Shown here piece by piece: positions 9,980-21,669 of a stretch of 61,635 nucleotides of DNA. The stretch covers positions 1 through 61,635 of the forward strand of contig NZ_JAIUCZ020000021.1 in NCBI RefSeq assembly GCF_020176955.2, given 5' to 3'. This DNA comes from Nocardia sp. alder85J (lineage in GTDB: Bacteria; Actinomycetota; Actinomycetes; Mycobacteriales; Mycobacteriaceae). Both the position numbers and the translations under genes were made by a program. The notes below the pieces were generated by a model that saw only the letters and a program-made list of their open reading frames with translations, did not search any database and had not been told where the DNA came from. How positions within the stretch are numbered: position 1 is the stretch's first letter; each line of letters opens with the position of its first letter.

Positions 9980-10115
9980 AACACCGCGCCGTCGCCGTGA
10001 CCGCCTTCGGCCGGTCGGGCGCAGCCATCAGCAGCTACCCCTTCCACGCAACATGGGCCATTTCATCGAGAACGTGGGTGACGAGCCGGTGCAGATGCTC
10101 GAGATGTTCCGGCCG
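9980..10115 (+). pseudogene. Remnant of a cupin (oxalate decarboxylase-like) gene
   Basis: One frame reads VAVTAFGRSGAAISSYPF (from about 9984), which matches the MTVFxSxGxARTFxY strand of bicupin oxalate decarboxylases. After a frameshift near 10050 another frame reads MGHFIENVGDEPVQMLEMF, the PxxMGHYIENTGDEPLxxLEMF strand of the same domain. About ten residues between them are missing, as are the rest of both cupin domains. It is a decayed fragment with no intact frame. Confidence 0.65.
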
Positions 10116-10229
10116 GGGGCTACCGACAAGATCCGGCATGTGGACGATGCGGACGAGGTGGCGAATTCGCGGTCGTTGGTACAGTTCGTCGGGAACGAAG
10201 AGGTCGTTCGGGTGAGGAGGACCGACCCC

Positions 10230-10433
10230 GTGGGGAGTGTTTCGCCGGCCGCGCTGGTACCGCTGGTGCTGCTGGCCATCGGGTTCGTCGGATACTGCTG
10301 GTACGACCTGTCCCGGTCGCGGGTGAAGTACCTGCCGCGCTGGCTGTGGGCGGTGATCTGCTTGATCAGCATCCCGCTCGGCGGCATCGTGTACCTGCTG
10401 GTCGGACGGGACGGGGCCGCCGAGCGTGGCTGA
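10230..10433 (+). CDS. Small two-TM PLDc_N-type membrane protein (YxlE-like)
   Basis: A 67-residue protein with two transmembrane helices (about residues 5-24 and 40-60) and a WYDLSRSR...LPRWLWAVICL core typical of the PLDc_N (phospholipase D nuclease N-terminal) family. The GTG start is set by GAGGAGG ten bases upstream. The frame overlaps the following ABC ATPase start by 8 bases. In Bacillus the homologue YxlE sits directly before the ABC genes yxlF and yxlG, exactly as here. A role as a membrane accessory or regulator of the transporter is inferred from that context. Confidence 0.8.
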   Translation: MGSVSPAALVPLVLLAIGFVGYCWYDLSRSRVKYLPRWLWAVICLISIPLGGIVYLLVGRDGAAERG

Positions 10434-11256
10434 CCCTCGCCTCGAGGTATCGGGAGTGTCGGTGCGCTTCGGGGATTTCCGCGCGCTGGACGGGGTCGAC
10501 TGGAGTGTCGAGGGCACCGGCGTCGTCGGGTTGATCGGGCTCAACGGCGCGGGCAAGAGCACGCTGATCCGGGTGGCGCTCGGCTTGCAGTCCGTCACCG
10601 CGGGCACGGTCGAGGTCCCGATCGGGCTGGCCGCGGTCGGATACTGCCCGGACACACCGGGTTTCGAGCCGTGGCTGACCGCACGGGAGGTGCTCGAACA
10701 GTCCAGGGCCATCGGGGCGGCCCGCCGTGATCGCGCGCGCGAACCGGTCGACGCCGTCCTCGCGACGGTGGGACTGGAACGCTCCGGGCACCGGCGCGTC
10801 GGCGGCTTCTCCCGGGGTATGTTGCAGCGCTTGGGAATCGCCGCGGCGCTGGTGCGCGATCCCGAGATGCTGATCCTCGACGAACCCACCAGCGCACTGG
10901 ATCCCGAGGGCCGGGCCGCGGTGCTGGCCCTGATCCGGGACCTCGGCGAACGGATGACCGTGGTGTTCTCCAGTCACCTGCTCGCCGATGTCGAGGAACT
11001 CGCCGAGGGGCTGCTGGTGCTGCACCACGGGCGGGTCGTGTTCCAGGGCAGCGCCGCCGACTTCCGCGCCGCCCACGCGGGCGTGCCGATGCTGCGGATC
11101 GCGCTGACCGGCGGCCGGATCGTCGAATCCGCGCCGCCGCAGTGGGGCCCGGCACTGGCCGAGGTGTCCGCGCACAGTGCCGACATCGACGACATCCGCA
11201 TCACGCGGCCCTCGCTCGGCGATGCGTTCTTCGCCGCCATCGGAGAAACGCCATGA
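10426..11256 (+). CDS. ABC transporter ATP-binding protein
   Basis: A 276-residue ABC ATPase of the ABC-2 exporter type: Walker A GLNGAGKST (about residues 38-46), signature GGFSRGMLQR, Walker B MLILDEPTSALDPEG, and the switch His in SSHLLADVEE. It would energise the membrane protein encoded immediately downstream, whose ATG overlaps its stop (ATGA). The GTG start overlaps the small membrane protein gene. The substrate cannot be told from sequence; this subfamily includes bacteriocin, antibiotic and lipid exporters. Confidence 0.9.
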   Translation: MADPRLEVSGVSVRFGDFRALDGVDWSVEGTGVVGLIGLNGAGKSTLIRVALGLQSVTAGTVEVPIGLAAVGYCPDTPGFEPWLTAREVLEQSRAIGAARRDRAREPVDAVLATVGLERSGHRRVGGFSRGMLQRLGIAAALVRDPEMLILDEPTSALDPEGRAAVLALIRDLGERMTVVFSSHLLADVEELAEGLLVLHHGRVVFQGSAADFRAAHAGVPMLRIALTGGRIVESAPPQWGPALAEVSAHSADIDDIRITRPSLGDAFFAAIGETP

Positions 11257-12005
11257 ACCGCATGCTGTTCCGGGTCGAGTACTATCGATGGCTGCGCACC
11301 CGGCGGCTGATCGCGCTGGTCGCGGCCTTCCTGATGTTCGGGTGCCTGTCGCTGTTCGGCGCGAGATACCTGCCCGAATTGATCGGCCACTCCGCGGAGA
11401 TACAGCTGCTGCACACACCGGATTGGCGCGACGGGATCCAGCAGTACGTCAAGAACGCGGGCCTGCTGCTCTCCGCGGTCTCGCTGGTACTGGCCGCCCA
11501 ATCCTGCGCCGTGCGCGGCACGGACCCGGTCGGCGTGTACTACCTCAGCCGCGAAACCTCCCCGGCACGACTGTATCTGCCGCGGCTGCTGGTCGCGGCC
11601 GCCGCTGTCGGGGTCGCGGCGCTGCTGGGAGCGGTGGTCGCGGCGTACGAATGCCGGGCACTGTTCGGCGCGTACCCGCTCGGCGCGGCGGCGAGTGTGC
11701 TTGCGGTGCAATGGATCGCAGTGGTGCTGTTCGCCGTGTTCGCCGCCGCGACGGCCGCGCGCACCGGTTCCACCGGGGCCGCGGCCGGCGCCGGCGCCGG
11801 GGTGTACGTGCTCGGCCTGCTCGCGGCGACCGTGCACGCGGTTCAGCCCTACCTGCCCACCACCGCATTGCAACCCGCCGTCGGCGACGCGGGCATCACG
11901 TTCACCGACGGGGTGAAATCTCTTGCCGCGCTGTTCGTTCTGACTGCCCTCGCACTGGGTGCAGCCCTGGCCCACCCGATTCGCACGATCCATTCGGCAC
12001 GGTGA
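11253..12005 (+). CDS. ABC-2 type transporter permease
   Basis: A 250-residue integral membrane protein with about six hydrophobic helices: one after a short N-terminal cytoplasmic stretch (LIALVAAFLMFGCLSLFG), a pair around residues 75-120, and three Ala/Gly-rich helices to the C-terminus. The ATG overlaps the ATPase stop. With the ATPase and the small PLDc_N protein it forms a three-gene exporter module arranged like yxlEFG. No substrate clue is available. Confidence 0.85.
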   Translation: MNRMLFRVEYYRWLRTRRLIALVAAFLMFGCLSLFGARYLPELIGHSAEIQLLHTPDWRDGIQQYVKNAGLLLSAVSLVLAAQSCAVRGTDPVGVYYLSRETSPARLYLPRLLVAAAAVGVAALLGAVVAAYECRALFGAYPLGAAASVLAVQWIAVVLFAVFAAATAARTGSTGAAAGAGAGVYVLGLLAATVHAVQPYLPTTALQPAVGDAGITFTDGVKSLAALFVLTALALGAALAHPIRTIHSAR

Positions 12006-12035
12006 CCGGGCATCCGATGGACCACGGTGCCGGAT

Positions 12036-12218
12036 CTACTTGTCGGCCACCAGTTTTCCGGCCACGGCGTAGCGGTTGGCCGGATACTCCTCGATCCACA
12101 CGTGGACGGCGTCGGCAGGGGTCCGGTAGGCGTCGACGAACGCGTCGGTGATCCGGCGGACCAGCTCCCGGGTGGCTTCCGGATCCTTCGGCAGTTGCTG
12201 GACGATGACGTTGGGCAT
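12036..12218 (-). CDS. 4-oxalocrotonate tautomerase family protein
   Basis: A 60-residue tautomerase with the catalytic Pro directly after the initiator Met (MPNVIVQQL), the usual length of 4-OT monomers (about 62), and the conserved IEEYPANRYAVAG C-terminal part. Pro1 acts as a general base in keto-enol tautomerisation after Met removal; the enzymes are hexamers. It is transcribed away from the ABC operon and lies downstream of a LysR gene on the same strand, separated by 101 bases, so it may be a target of that regulator. The physiological substrate is unknown. Confidence 0.85.
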   Translation of the reverse strand: MPNVIVQQLPKDPEATRELVRRITDAFVDAYRTPADAVHVWIEEYPANRYAVAGKLVADK

Positions 12219-12319
12219 TTCGAACTCCTCGGGTGTGATCCGCCGGCACTTCCGGCGGCGAACTCCAGTTCATCCGACATCGGGGCCCGGACCAATGGCC
12301 GATCGGGGTCGTACATCCA

Positions 12320-13189
12320 TCATGATTCGTTATCGATCCGGCAGGCGGCCAGCAGCGCGGGCAGCAGCGCGGGCGGCGTGGCGCACCGCACCAGCAATGC
12401 CGTCGGCAACAGCAATCCGGGTGTGGTGAACGGCCGGAACACCACGCGCGAGTTGTGCACCTGCCGGGCATGGGCGGCGTAGACGACGGTCCAGCTGGTA
12501 TCGGTGCCGATCATGGCGAGGGTGTCCGACAGCGCACCGTTCGCACCCGCGGGGACCGGCTCGAAACCGGCGTTCCGGCAGGCGTCGACGACGAGGTCCA
12601 CCAGCGGCATGTTGTGGCGACGTTCGATGAGCCGCAACGGATACGGGGCCAGATCGGCGAGCCGGACCTCGTCACTTCCGGCCAGCGGATGCCGCGCCGA
12701 CAACGCCGCATAGAGCGGGTCGTCCCAGAGCGGGATCCGGCGCAGCTGCGGGTGTTCCACCGGTCCGCGCACGAACGTGGCATCGAGCCCGCCCGCGAGC
12801 AGGCGATCGATCCGCGCCCGGGTCGATTCGGTGACCAGTTCCACGGTGACGGCGGGGGTGAGCCGTTCCAGTACCCGGTCCAGGTGATCGCCGATGCCGC
12901 TGCTGGTGCCGAGCCGGACGACGGTCGCGGGCACCAGATCGGCGACGACCGCACGGGCGCGATTCGCCGCGGCCAGGACCTCGCCCGCGGCGGGCAGGAA
13001 GCGCGTGCCCGCCTCGGTCAGCGTCACCCGCCGCGAGGTGCGCGCGAACAGATCGGCCCCGAGTTCCCGCTCCAGCCTGCGAACCTGCTGGCTCACCGCG
13101 GGCTGCACGATGTGCAACCGTTGCGCGGCCCGGCCGAAATGCAGTTCCTCGGCCACCGTGACGAAGTAGCTGAGCTGACGAAGTTCCAC
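12320..13189 (-). CDS. LysR-family transcriptional regulator
   Basis: A 289-residue LysR protein. The N-terminal helix-turn-helix is clear (LSYFVTVAEELHFGRAAQRL, then VQPAVSQQVRRLERELG) and is followed by a periplasmic-binding-fold effector domain of normal length. Neighbours on the same strand are a TetR gene upstream and a 4-OT tautomerase gene downstream, the latter a candidate target. The effector is unknown. Confidence 0.88.
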   Translation of the reverse strand: MELRQLSYFVTVAEELHFGRAAQRLHIVQPAVSQQVRRLERELGADLFARTSRRVTLTEAGTRFLPAAGEVLAAANRARAVVADLVPATVVRLGTSSGIGDHLDRVLERLTPAVTVELVTESTRARIDRLLAGGLDATFVRGPVEHPQLRRIPLWDDPLYAALSARHPLAGSDEVRLADLAPYPLRLIERRHNMPLVDLVVDACRNAGFEPVPAGANGALSDTLAMIGTDTSWTVVYAAHARQVHNSRVVFRPFTTPGLLLPTALLVRCATPPALLPALLAACRIDNES

Positions 13190-13212
13190 GCGCCCACGAT
13201 AGGTGGCGGGAG

Positions 13213-13785
13213 CTACGCCGAGCGCAGGCCGCGGCAGACCACCTCGATGACCCGCGCGGGGTCGTCACCCTCGTAGGCCAGGCAACCCGCCGTCAACGCC
13301 TTGAGGTCCGCGAAGGTGACAGCGGCGTCGACCGCGCCGGCCCGCTGCGCCTCGGACAGCAGGCTGTGCAGCCGTTCGGAGACGTTCACATCCACCGCCG
13401 CCGCGGCGGCCTCGAGGTCGAATCCGCTGCCCGCCAGAGCTTCCGCCAGACCGCGATGGGCGGAGCCCTCGTGGATCAAGCGGGTGAACAGCGCGAAGAA
13501 CGCGGTGGCGGGGTCGTTCTCGGCGGCCAGCCGGTCGGCGTGCCGGGCGAGTTCCCCCATGCGGTCGAGCAGCACTGCGGCATAGAGGGATTCCTTGGTC
13601 GGAAAGTGCCGACTGACCGTACCGGTGCCGACACCGGCCCGGCGCGCGATCTCGTGCACCGGCACCGACAGCCCCTCGGCCGCGAAAACGGCTGCGGCGG
13701 TGTGGAGCACGCGCTCGCGGTTGCGCCGGGCGTCGGCGCGCAACGGCCGATCCGCGGCTTCGTTCACAGACCTGCTCCTGTCCAT
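13213..13785 (-). CDS. TetR-family repressor with twin operators
   Basis: A 190-residue TetR protein. The DNA-binding helices are near residues 20-60 (VLHTAAAVFAAEG ... IARRAGVGTGTVSRHFPTKESLY). The ATG at 13785 was preferred to upstream in-frame starts because two near-identical 16-bp palindromes lie directly upstream, at 13793-13808 and 13820-13835, in the intergenic space shared with a divergent SDR gene. The protein probably represses both itself and the SDR. The ligand is unknown but may be the SDR substrate. Confidence 0.88.
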   Translation of the reverse strand: MDRSRSVNEAADRPLRADARRNRERVLHTAAAVFAAEGLSVPVHEIARRAGVGTGTVSRHFPTKESLYAAVLLDRMGELARHADRLAAENDPATAFFALFTRLIHEGSAHRGLAEALAGSGFDLEAAAAAVDVNVSERLHSLLSEAQRAGAVDAAVTFADLKALTAGCLAYEGDDPARVIEVVCRGLRSA

Positions 13786-13792
13786 TGACAAA

Positions 13793-13835
13793 CGGGATGG
13801 CCGTCCCGGATCCTGGAAGCGGGACGGGCATCCCG
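13793..13835. promoter_or_regulatory. Twin palindromic operators of the TetR/SDR divergon
   Basis: CGGGATGGCCGTCCCG (13793-13808) and CGGGACGGGCATCCCG (13820-13835) are 16-bp palindromes with CGGGA/TCCCG arms. Each is almost the reverse complement of the other, and their centres are 27 bp apart. They sit between the TetR gene (minus) and the SDR gene (plus). Confidence 0.75.
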
Positions 13836-13912
13836 ATAATACGGGAGTCGTAGAGCACACGGCCCCAACCTGTTTGCATTCACTTCCCCAGCCATGGAGG
13901 ACAGCGATCATC

Positions 13913-14866
13913 ATGACCACACGCTGGACCGAGACCGACGTTCCCGATCAGGACGGCCGGACCGTCGTGATCACCGGGGCGAATTCCGGACTCGGTTTCG
14001 AGACCGCCCGGATATTCGCTCGGCACCACGCCCGCGTGGTGCTGGCCTGCCGGAACCCGGACCGGGCCGCCGCGGCGCGGGCCCGCATCCTGCACGAGAC
14101 CCCCGCCGCGGCGGTGCACACCCTCACCCTCGACCTGAGCTCACAGGCTTCGATCCACCGCGCGGCCGAACAGCTGGACGAATATCCGCGCATCGATCTG
14201 CTGATCAACAACGCGGGCGCCCTGATCCGCCGCCATACGGTGACCGAGGACGGATTCGAGCAGACCCTGGCCACCAACCATCTCGGCGCATTCACTTTCA
14301 CCGCCCTGGCACTGCCCCGATTGCTGGACACACCGGGATCACGCGTGGTGACCGTCAGCAGCGTCGGCCACAAGCGCGGCGTGATGAACTTCGACGACCT
14401 GCATTTCGCGGACGGCTACCGCGCCGCTCACGCCTACTTCCAATCGAAGCTGGCCAACCTGCTGTTCACCTACGAACTCCAGCGCCGGCTGACCGCCGCC
14501 GGCGCGCCGACGATCGCGGTGGCCGCCCATCCCGGCAATGCCCGCACCGCCTTCGGCGGCGACCGATTCCACATCCGGACCTTCACCCGCCCCCAACTGC
14601 GCATACTCACCTGGTGGCTGCTCCAGAACCCGGAACGAGCCGCGCTGCCGACGGTCCGCGCCGCGGTCGACCCCACGGCCACCGGCGGCGAGTACTACGG
14701 CCCCGACGGCAACAACGAATGGACCGGCTACCCGGTCCTGGTCGAGTCGATCCCCTCGTCCCACGACCCCGCGTCCCAGCGCCGCCTGTGGGCGGAATCG
14801 GAACGACTGACCGGAACGACCTACCCACTGACCGCCCCCGACCCGTCCACCCCCCGAACCCACTGA
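13913..14866 (+). CDS. SDR-family oxidoreductase (retinol dehydrogenase-like)
   Basis: A 317-residue short-chain dehydrogenase of the long SDR type: NAD(P)-binding TGANSGLG (about residue 25), an Arg after the second strand (CRNPDR) suggesting NADP(H), NNAG (near residue 100), and active-site Ser (VSSVGH) with the pair Tyr and Lys in YFQSKLAN. The C-terminal extension with WWLLQNPERAALPTVRAA is typical of retinol dehydrogenase/WW-oxidoreductase-like SDRs that reduce lipophilic aldehydes or ketones. GGAGG lies 12 bases before the ATG. It is divergent from a TetR gene and shares its twin operators, so it is probably induced by its substrate. Confidence 0.88.
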   Translation: MTTRWTETDVPDQDGRTVVITGANSGLGFETARIFARHHARVVLACRNPDRAAAARARILHETPAAAVHTLTLDLSSQASIHRAAEQLDEYPRIDLLINNAGALIRRHTVTEDGFEQTLATNHLGAFTFTALALPRLLDTPGSRVVTVSSVGHKRGVMNFDDLHFADGYRAAHAYFQSKLANLLFTYELQRRLTAAGAPTIAVAAHPGNARTAFGGDRFHIRTFTRPQLRILTWWLLQNPERAALPTVRAAVDPTATGGEYYGPDGNNEWTGYPVLVESIPSSHDPASQRRLWAESERLTGTTYPLTAPDPSTPRTH

Positions 14867-14872
14867 AACCGG

Positions 14873-15598
14873 TCAGGGGCGGGCTTCGGTCTCCGGGCCT
14901 GCGGCGCTCAATACTCTTGCGCCGCGGATGAAGACGTCGATACTGAAGTCCAGTTGGGAGCGGTCGTAGGTGTCGATCGGGTCGGCGCTGATCTTGGTCA
15001 GGTTCTCGTAGCGGCCGGGGTCGCGGCTGCGCAGTAGCTCGCGCAGGATGCGGGAGCGGGGGCGTTCGGCCTCCCGGGCGGCGCGCAGGGCGTCACGGGC
15101 GAAGGTGACGCCGACCGCGGTGAGCATCACCAGGGAGCGTTGTGCGACGGACCGGGTGAAACCGGCTTCGGCGAAGGCGGCAAGCAGGGTCTCGGTCGGC
15201 TCCAGGAATCTGGTCACGATCGGGTCCTCCAGGGGGAGGTACTCGATGAGTCCACCGGTGGCGATGAGACTGTCCGCCAGCCCGGTCGCGTAGGCGCGGC
15301 AGGCGTCCTCCCACCGGCCCTGGCCGGCGATCTCGACCGCGGCGAAGTTGGTCTCGAAGGTGTCCATGGCGACCAGGCGCCGGAGATTCTCCCGGTCGCC
15401 GACGTGGTGGCGCAGCGCCTTGGGGTCGACGCCGAGCCGATCGGCGACCGCTTGCATCGTGAACTCGTCGGGGCCGAGCGATCGCGCCGCCGACACGATC
15501 AGGTCGAGATCCAGTCCGGCCCGCTCGCCCGGAGTCCTGGCGTGGGGCCGGCGGGTATGAGCGGCGTCGCGAGCAGTGCCGCCGCCTTCACGAGTCAT
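14873..15598 (-). CDS. TetR-family transcriptional regulator
   Basis: A 241-residue TetR-like protein. The helix-turn-helix lies at about residues 28-70 (LIVSAARSLGPDEFTMQAVADRLGVDPKALRHHVGDRENLRRL). The C-terminal domain, about 150 residues, resembles TetR_C-type ligand domains. The ATG at 15598 begins just before the recognisable domain; longer in-frame extensions to 15691 are Arg/Pro-rich and unlikely. It converges on the SDR gene, with only 6 bases between the stops. No palindrome was noticed near its start. Confidence 0.82.
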   Translation of the reverse strand: MTREGGGTARDAAHTRRPHARTPGERAGLDLDLIVSAARSLGPDEFTMQAVADRLGVDPKALRHHVGDRENLRRLVAMDTFETNFAAVEIAGQGRWEDACRAYATGLADSLIATGGLIEYLPLEDPIVTRFLEPTETLLAAFAEAGFTRSVAQRSLVMLTAVGVTFARDALRAAREAERPRSRILRELLRSRDPGRYENLTKISADPIDTYDRSQLDFSIDVFIRGARVLSAAGPETEARP

Positions 15599-15733
15599 GG
15601 GAGGAAGCCTACTGTCGCGAGCGAATCCCCTCACGGCCACCGCCGGCACCGCGCCTGCGTGGCGCGGTGCCGGGCGGTGGCCGCTGTGCACTGCGAGATC
15701 AGCGGTCCGGCAACAGGATTCGCGTGGCCGGAA

Positions 15734-16147
15734 TCACCCGGCGACCGCCGGTACCGGGCTGTTGTGATACGCCGCGATCAGCCACCGGTCGTCGCGCTTC
15801 TCGAGTACCCAGGTGGCGTTGACCTTGCGCAGGTCGTCGGGCACCTCGGTCTCACCCGCGAACAGGATGGCGGATTCGCTGACCACGATCGCGCCGTCGC
15901 GGCCGAGGAAGCGGATGCTGAGCGTCTTGTTGTAGGTCGAGCTGCCCTCCAGTGGGCCCGCGAAGGCGGCGGCCATGCTGCTGCGGATCACATCCCGGCT
16001 GTCGCGGAGCGAGCCGGGCATGATGGCGGTCGCGTCGGGGGTGTAGTCGGCGACCATACCGTCGGCGTCGCCGGCCGCCCAGGCCCGGTAGGACTGCGCC
16101 AGCACGGCCTCGATCGCGGCCTCGTCCTGGGCACGACTGTTCGACAT
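15734..16147 (-). CDS. NTF2-fold / SgcJ-type SnoaL-like protein
   Basis: A 137-residue cone-shaped alpha+beta-barrel protein of the NTF2/SnoaL superfamily (SgcJ/EcaC type): AIEAVLAQSYRAWAAGDADGMVADYTPDATAIMPG at the front and WVLEKRDDRWLIAAYHNSP at the end are hallmarks. Members bind small hydrophobic ligands; some are cyclases or hydrolases, many have no known reaction. The ATG at 16147 follows AAGGGAGA with 7 bases of spacing. It lies downstream of the ECF sigma factor gene on the same strand. That sigma factor carries its own SnoaL-like C-terminal domain, so they may act on related ligands. Confidence 0.8.
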   Translation of the reverse strand: MSNSRAQDEAAIEAVLAQSYRAWAAGDADGMVADYTPDATAIMPGSLRDSRDVIRSSMAAAFAGPLEGSSTYNKTLSIRFLGRDGAIVVSESAILFAGETEVPDDLRKVNATWVLEKRDDRWLIAAYHNSPVPAVAG

Positions 16148-16262
16148 CGGAATCTCCCTTGGGAACGGCTCGCCCGGACGTCCCCGGCGAACTCGGGAAT
16201 ACATACCGGCGGTGTGCCCGGAACTCATCGCGGCCGCGGCAGCAGCTGCCGGGGCGGCCTAC

Positions 16263-17261
16263 TCACCCGGCCGGGGCGGTCCGTCCCGCGGCGTCGAGAG
16301 CCGTCGGCAGGCCGAAGGTTTCGAAGACCTCGGTGTCCTGGAACACCGAATTCCGGCTGATGCCCGTGGTGCGGACGGTGAAAATTTGCAGCGTGTGCAA
16401 CCGGTAGCCGTCGCCGACGCGCTGGTAGGCGGCGAAGCCGGGCTGGCCGCCGTTGGCGGTGACCTCCCGCAGCAGCCAGTCCGTTCCGGCCGCCTCGAAG
16501 ACCCAGGTCATGAACAGGCCGTAGTTGTCCCGGCCGGCGAACCAGTTCAGCATCGGCGGCATTTCCATGATCACGTCGTCGGTGAGCAGCCGCTTCAACC
16601 CCTCGACGTCGGCCCGTTCGAAGGCGCGCAGATAGCGCTCGATCCAGGCGCGCTGGTCGGCCGCGGCCGGCTCGTCGACCGGGGTCTGCCCGGCCCCGGC
16701 CGTCTTCAGGCGGGCGCGGGCCCGTTGCAGGGCACTGTTCACCGACGCGACGGTGGCGCCGAGGATCGCCGCGGTCTCCGCCGCGGAGAAGCCGAGCACG
16801 TCACGCAGGATCAGCGCGCCGCGTTCCCGCGCCGACAGATGTTGCAGCGCGGAGGCGAACGCCAGCCGCAGGCTGCCGCGGTCGATGACGGCCACCGCCG
16901 GATCGCCGGCATCCAGCAACGAATCCGGCACCGGCTGCAACCATGCGGCGTGTTCGCCCCGGACCAGCGGGCCGAGCGGATCGGAGGCGGCCACCAGCCC
17001 CGACGGCAGCGGCCGGCCGCCGCGCGCCTCCAGCGCGGTCAGGCAGGCGTTGGTGGCGATCCGATACAGCCAGGTCCGCACCGACGCGCGGGTCTCGTCG
17101 TACTGCTCGCGGGCCCGCCACGCCCGCAGGTACGTGTCCTGGACCAGATCCTCCGCGTCGTGCGCGGAGCCGAGCATGCGGTAGCAGTAGGCCAGCAGCT
17201 CCGGCCGGAACGGTTCGATCCGGCGATCGAAACCTTCTTCGGTCACCATCGCCGCCACCAT
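16263..17261 (-). CDS. ECF sigma factor with SnoaL-like C-terminal domain (SigG-type)
   Basis: A 332-residue sigma-70 family protein of the TIGR02960/SigG type. Region 2 is in RPELLAYCYRMLGSAHDAEDLVQDTYLRAWR. Region 4 is in LSARERGALILRDVLGFSAAETAAILGATVASVNSALQRAR. A SnoaL-like domain of about 120 residues follows (YLRAFERADVEGLKRLLTDDVIMEMPP). In such ECF groups the C-terminal domain replaces a separate anti-sigma factor. The ATG at 17261 starts MVAAMVTEEG; the ATG at 17249 is an alternative. It is divergent from the large hybrid histidine kinase gene, 166 bases away, suggesting shared regulation. Confidence 0.85.
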   Translation of the reverse strand: MVAAMVTEEGFDRRIEPFRPELLAYCYRMLGSAHDAEDLVQDTYLRAWRAREQYDETRASVRTWLYRIATNACLTALEARGGRPLPSGLVAASDPLGPLVRGEHAAWLQPVPDSLLDAGDPAVAVIDRGSLRLAFASALQHLSARERGALILRDVLGFSAAETAAILGATVASVNSALQRARARLKTAGAGQTPVDEPAAADQRAWIERYLRAFERADVEGLKRLLTDDVIMEMPPMLNWFAGRDNYGLFMTWVFEAAGTDWLLREVTANGGQPGFAAYQRVGDGYRLHTLQIFTVRTTGISRNSVFQDTEVFETFGLPTALDAAGRTAPAG

Positions 17262-17427
17262 ACCAACGGTCACCACCGGGTTTTCCGGCGAAGTACAGTG
17301 TGTGCGGTGACCAGCGAGCACGTCGCCACTCACCGGCCGGCGGTGCACCGACCCGCGGCGCGCCGACGTTCCCACCGGGACCGGACGGGCTTCCGGTTCG
17401 ATCCGGTTGACCAGAGCAAGGGTGACG

Positions 17428-21665
<4,238 letters not shown>

Positions 21666-21669
<4 letters not shown>

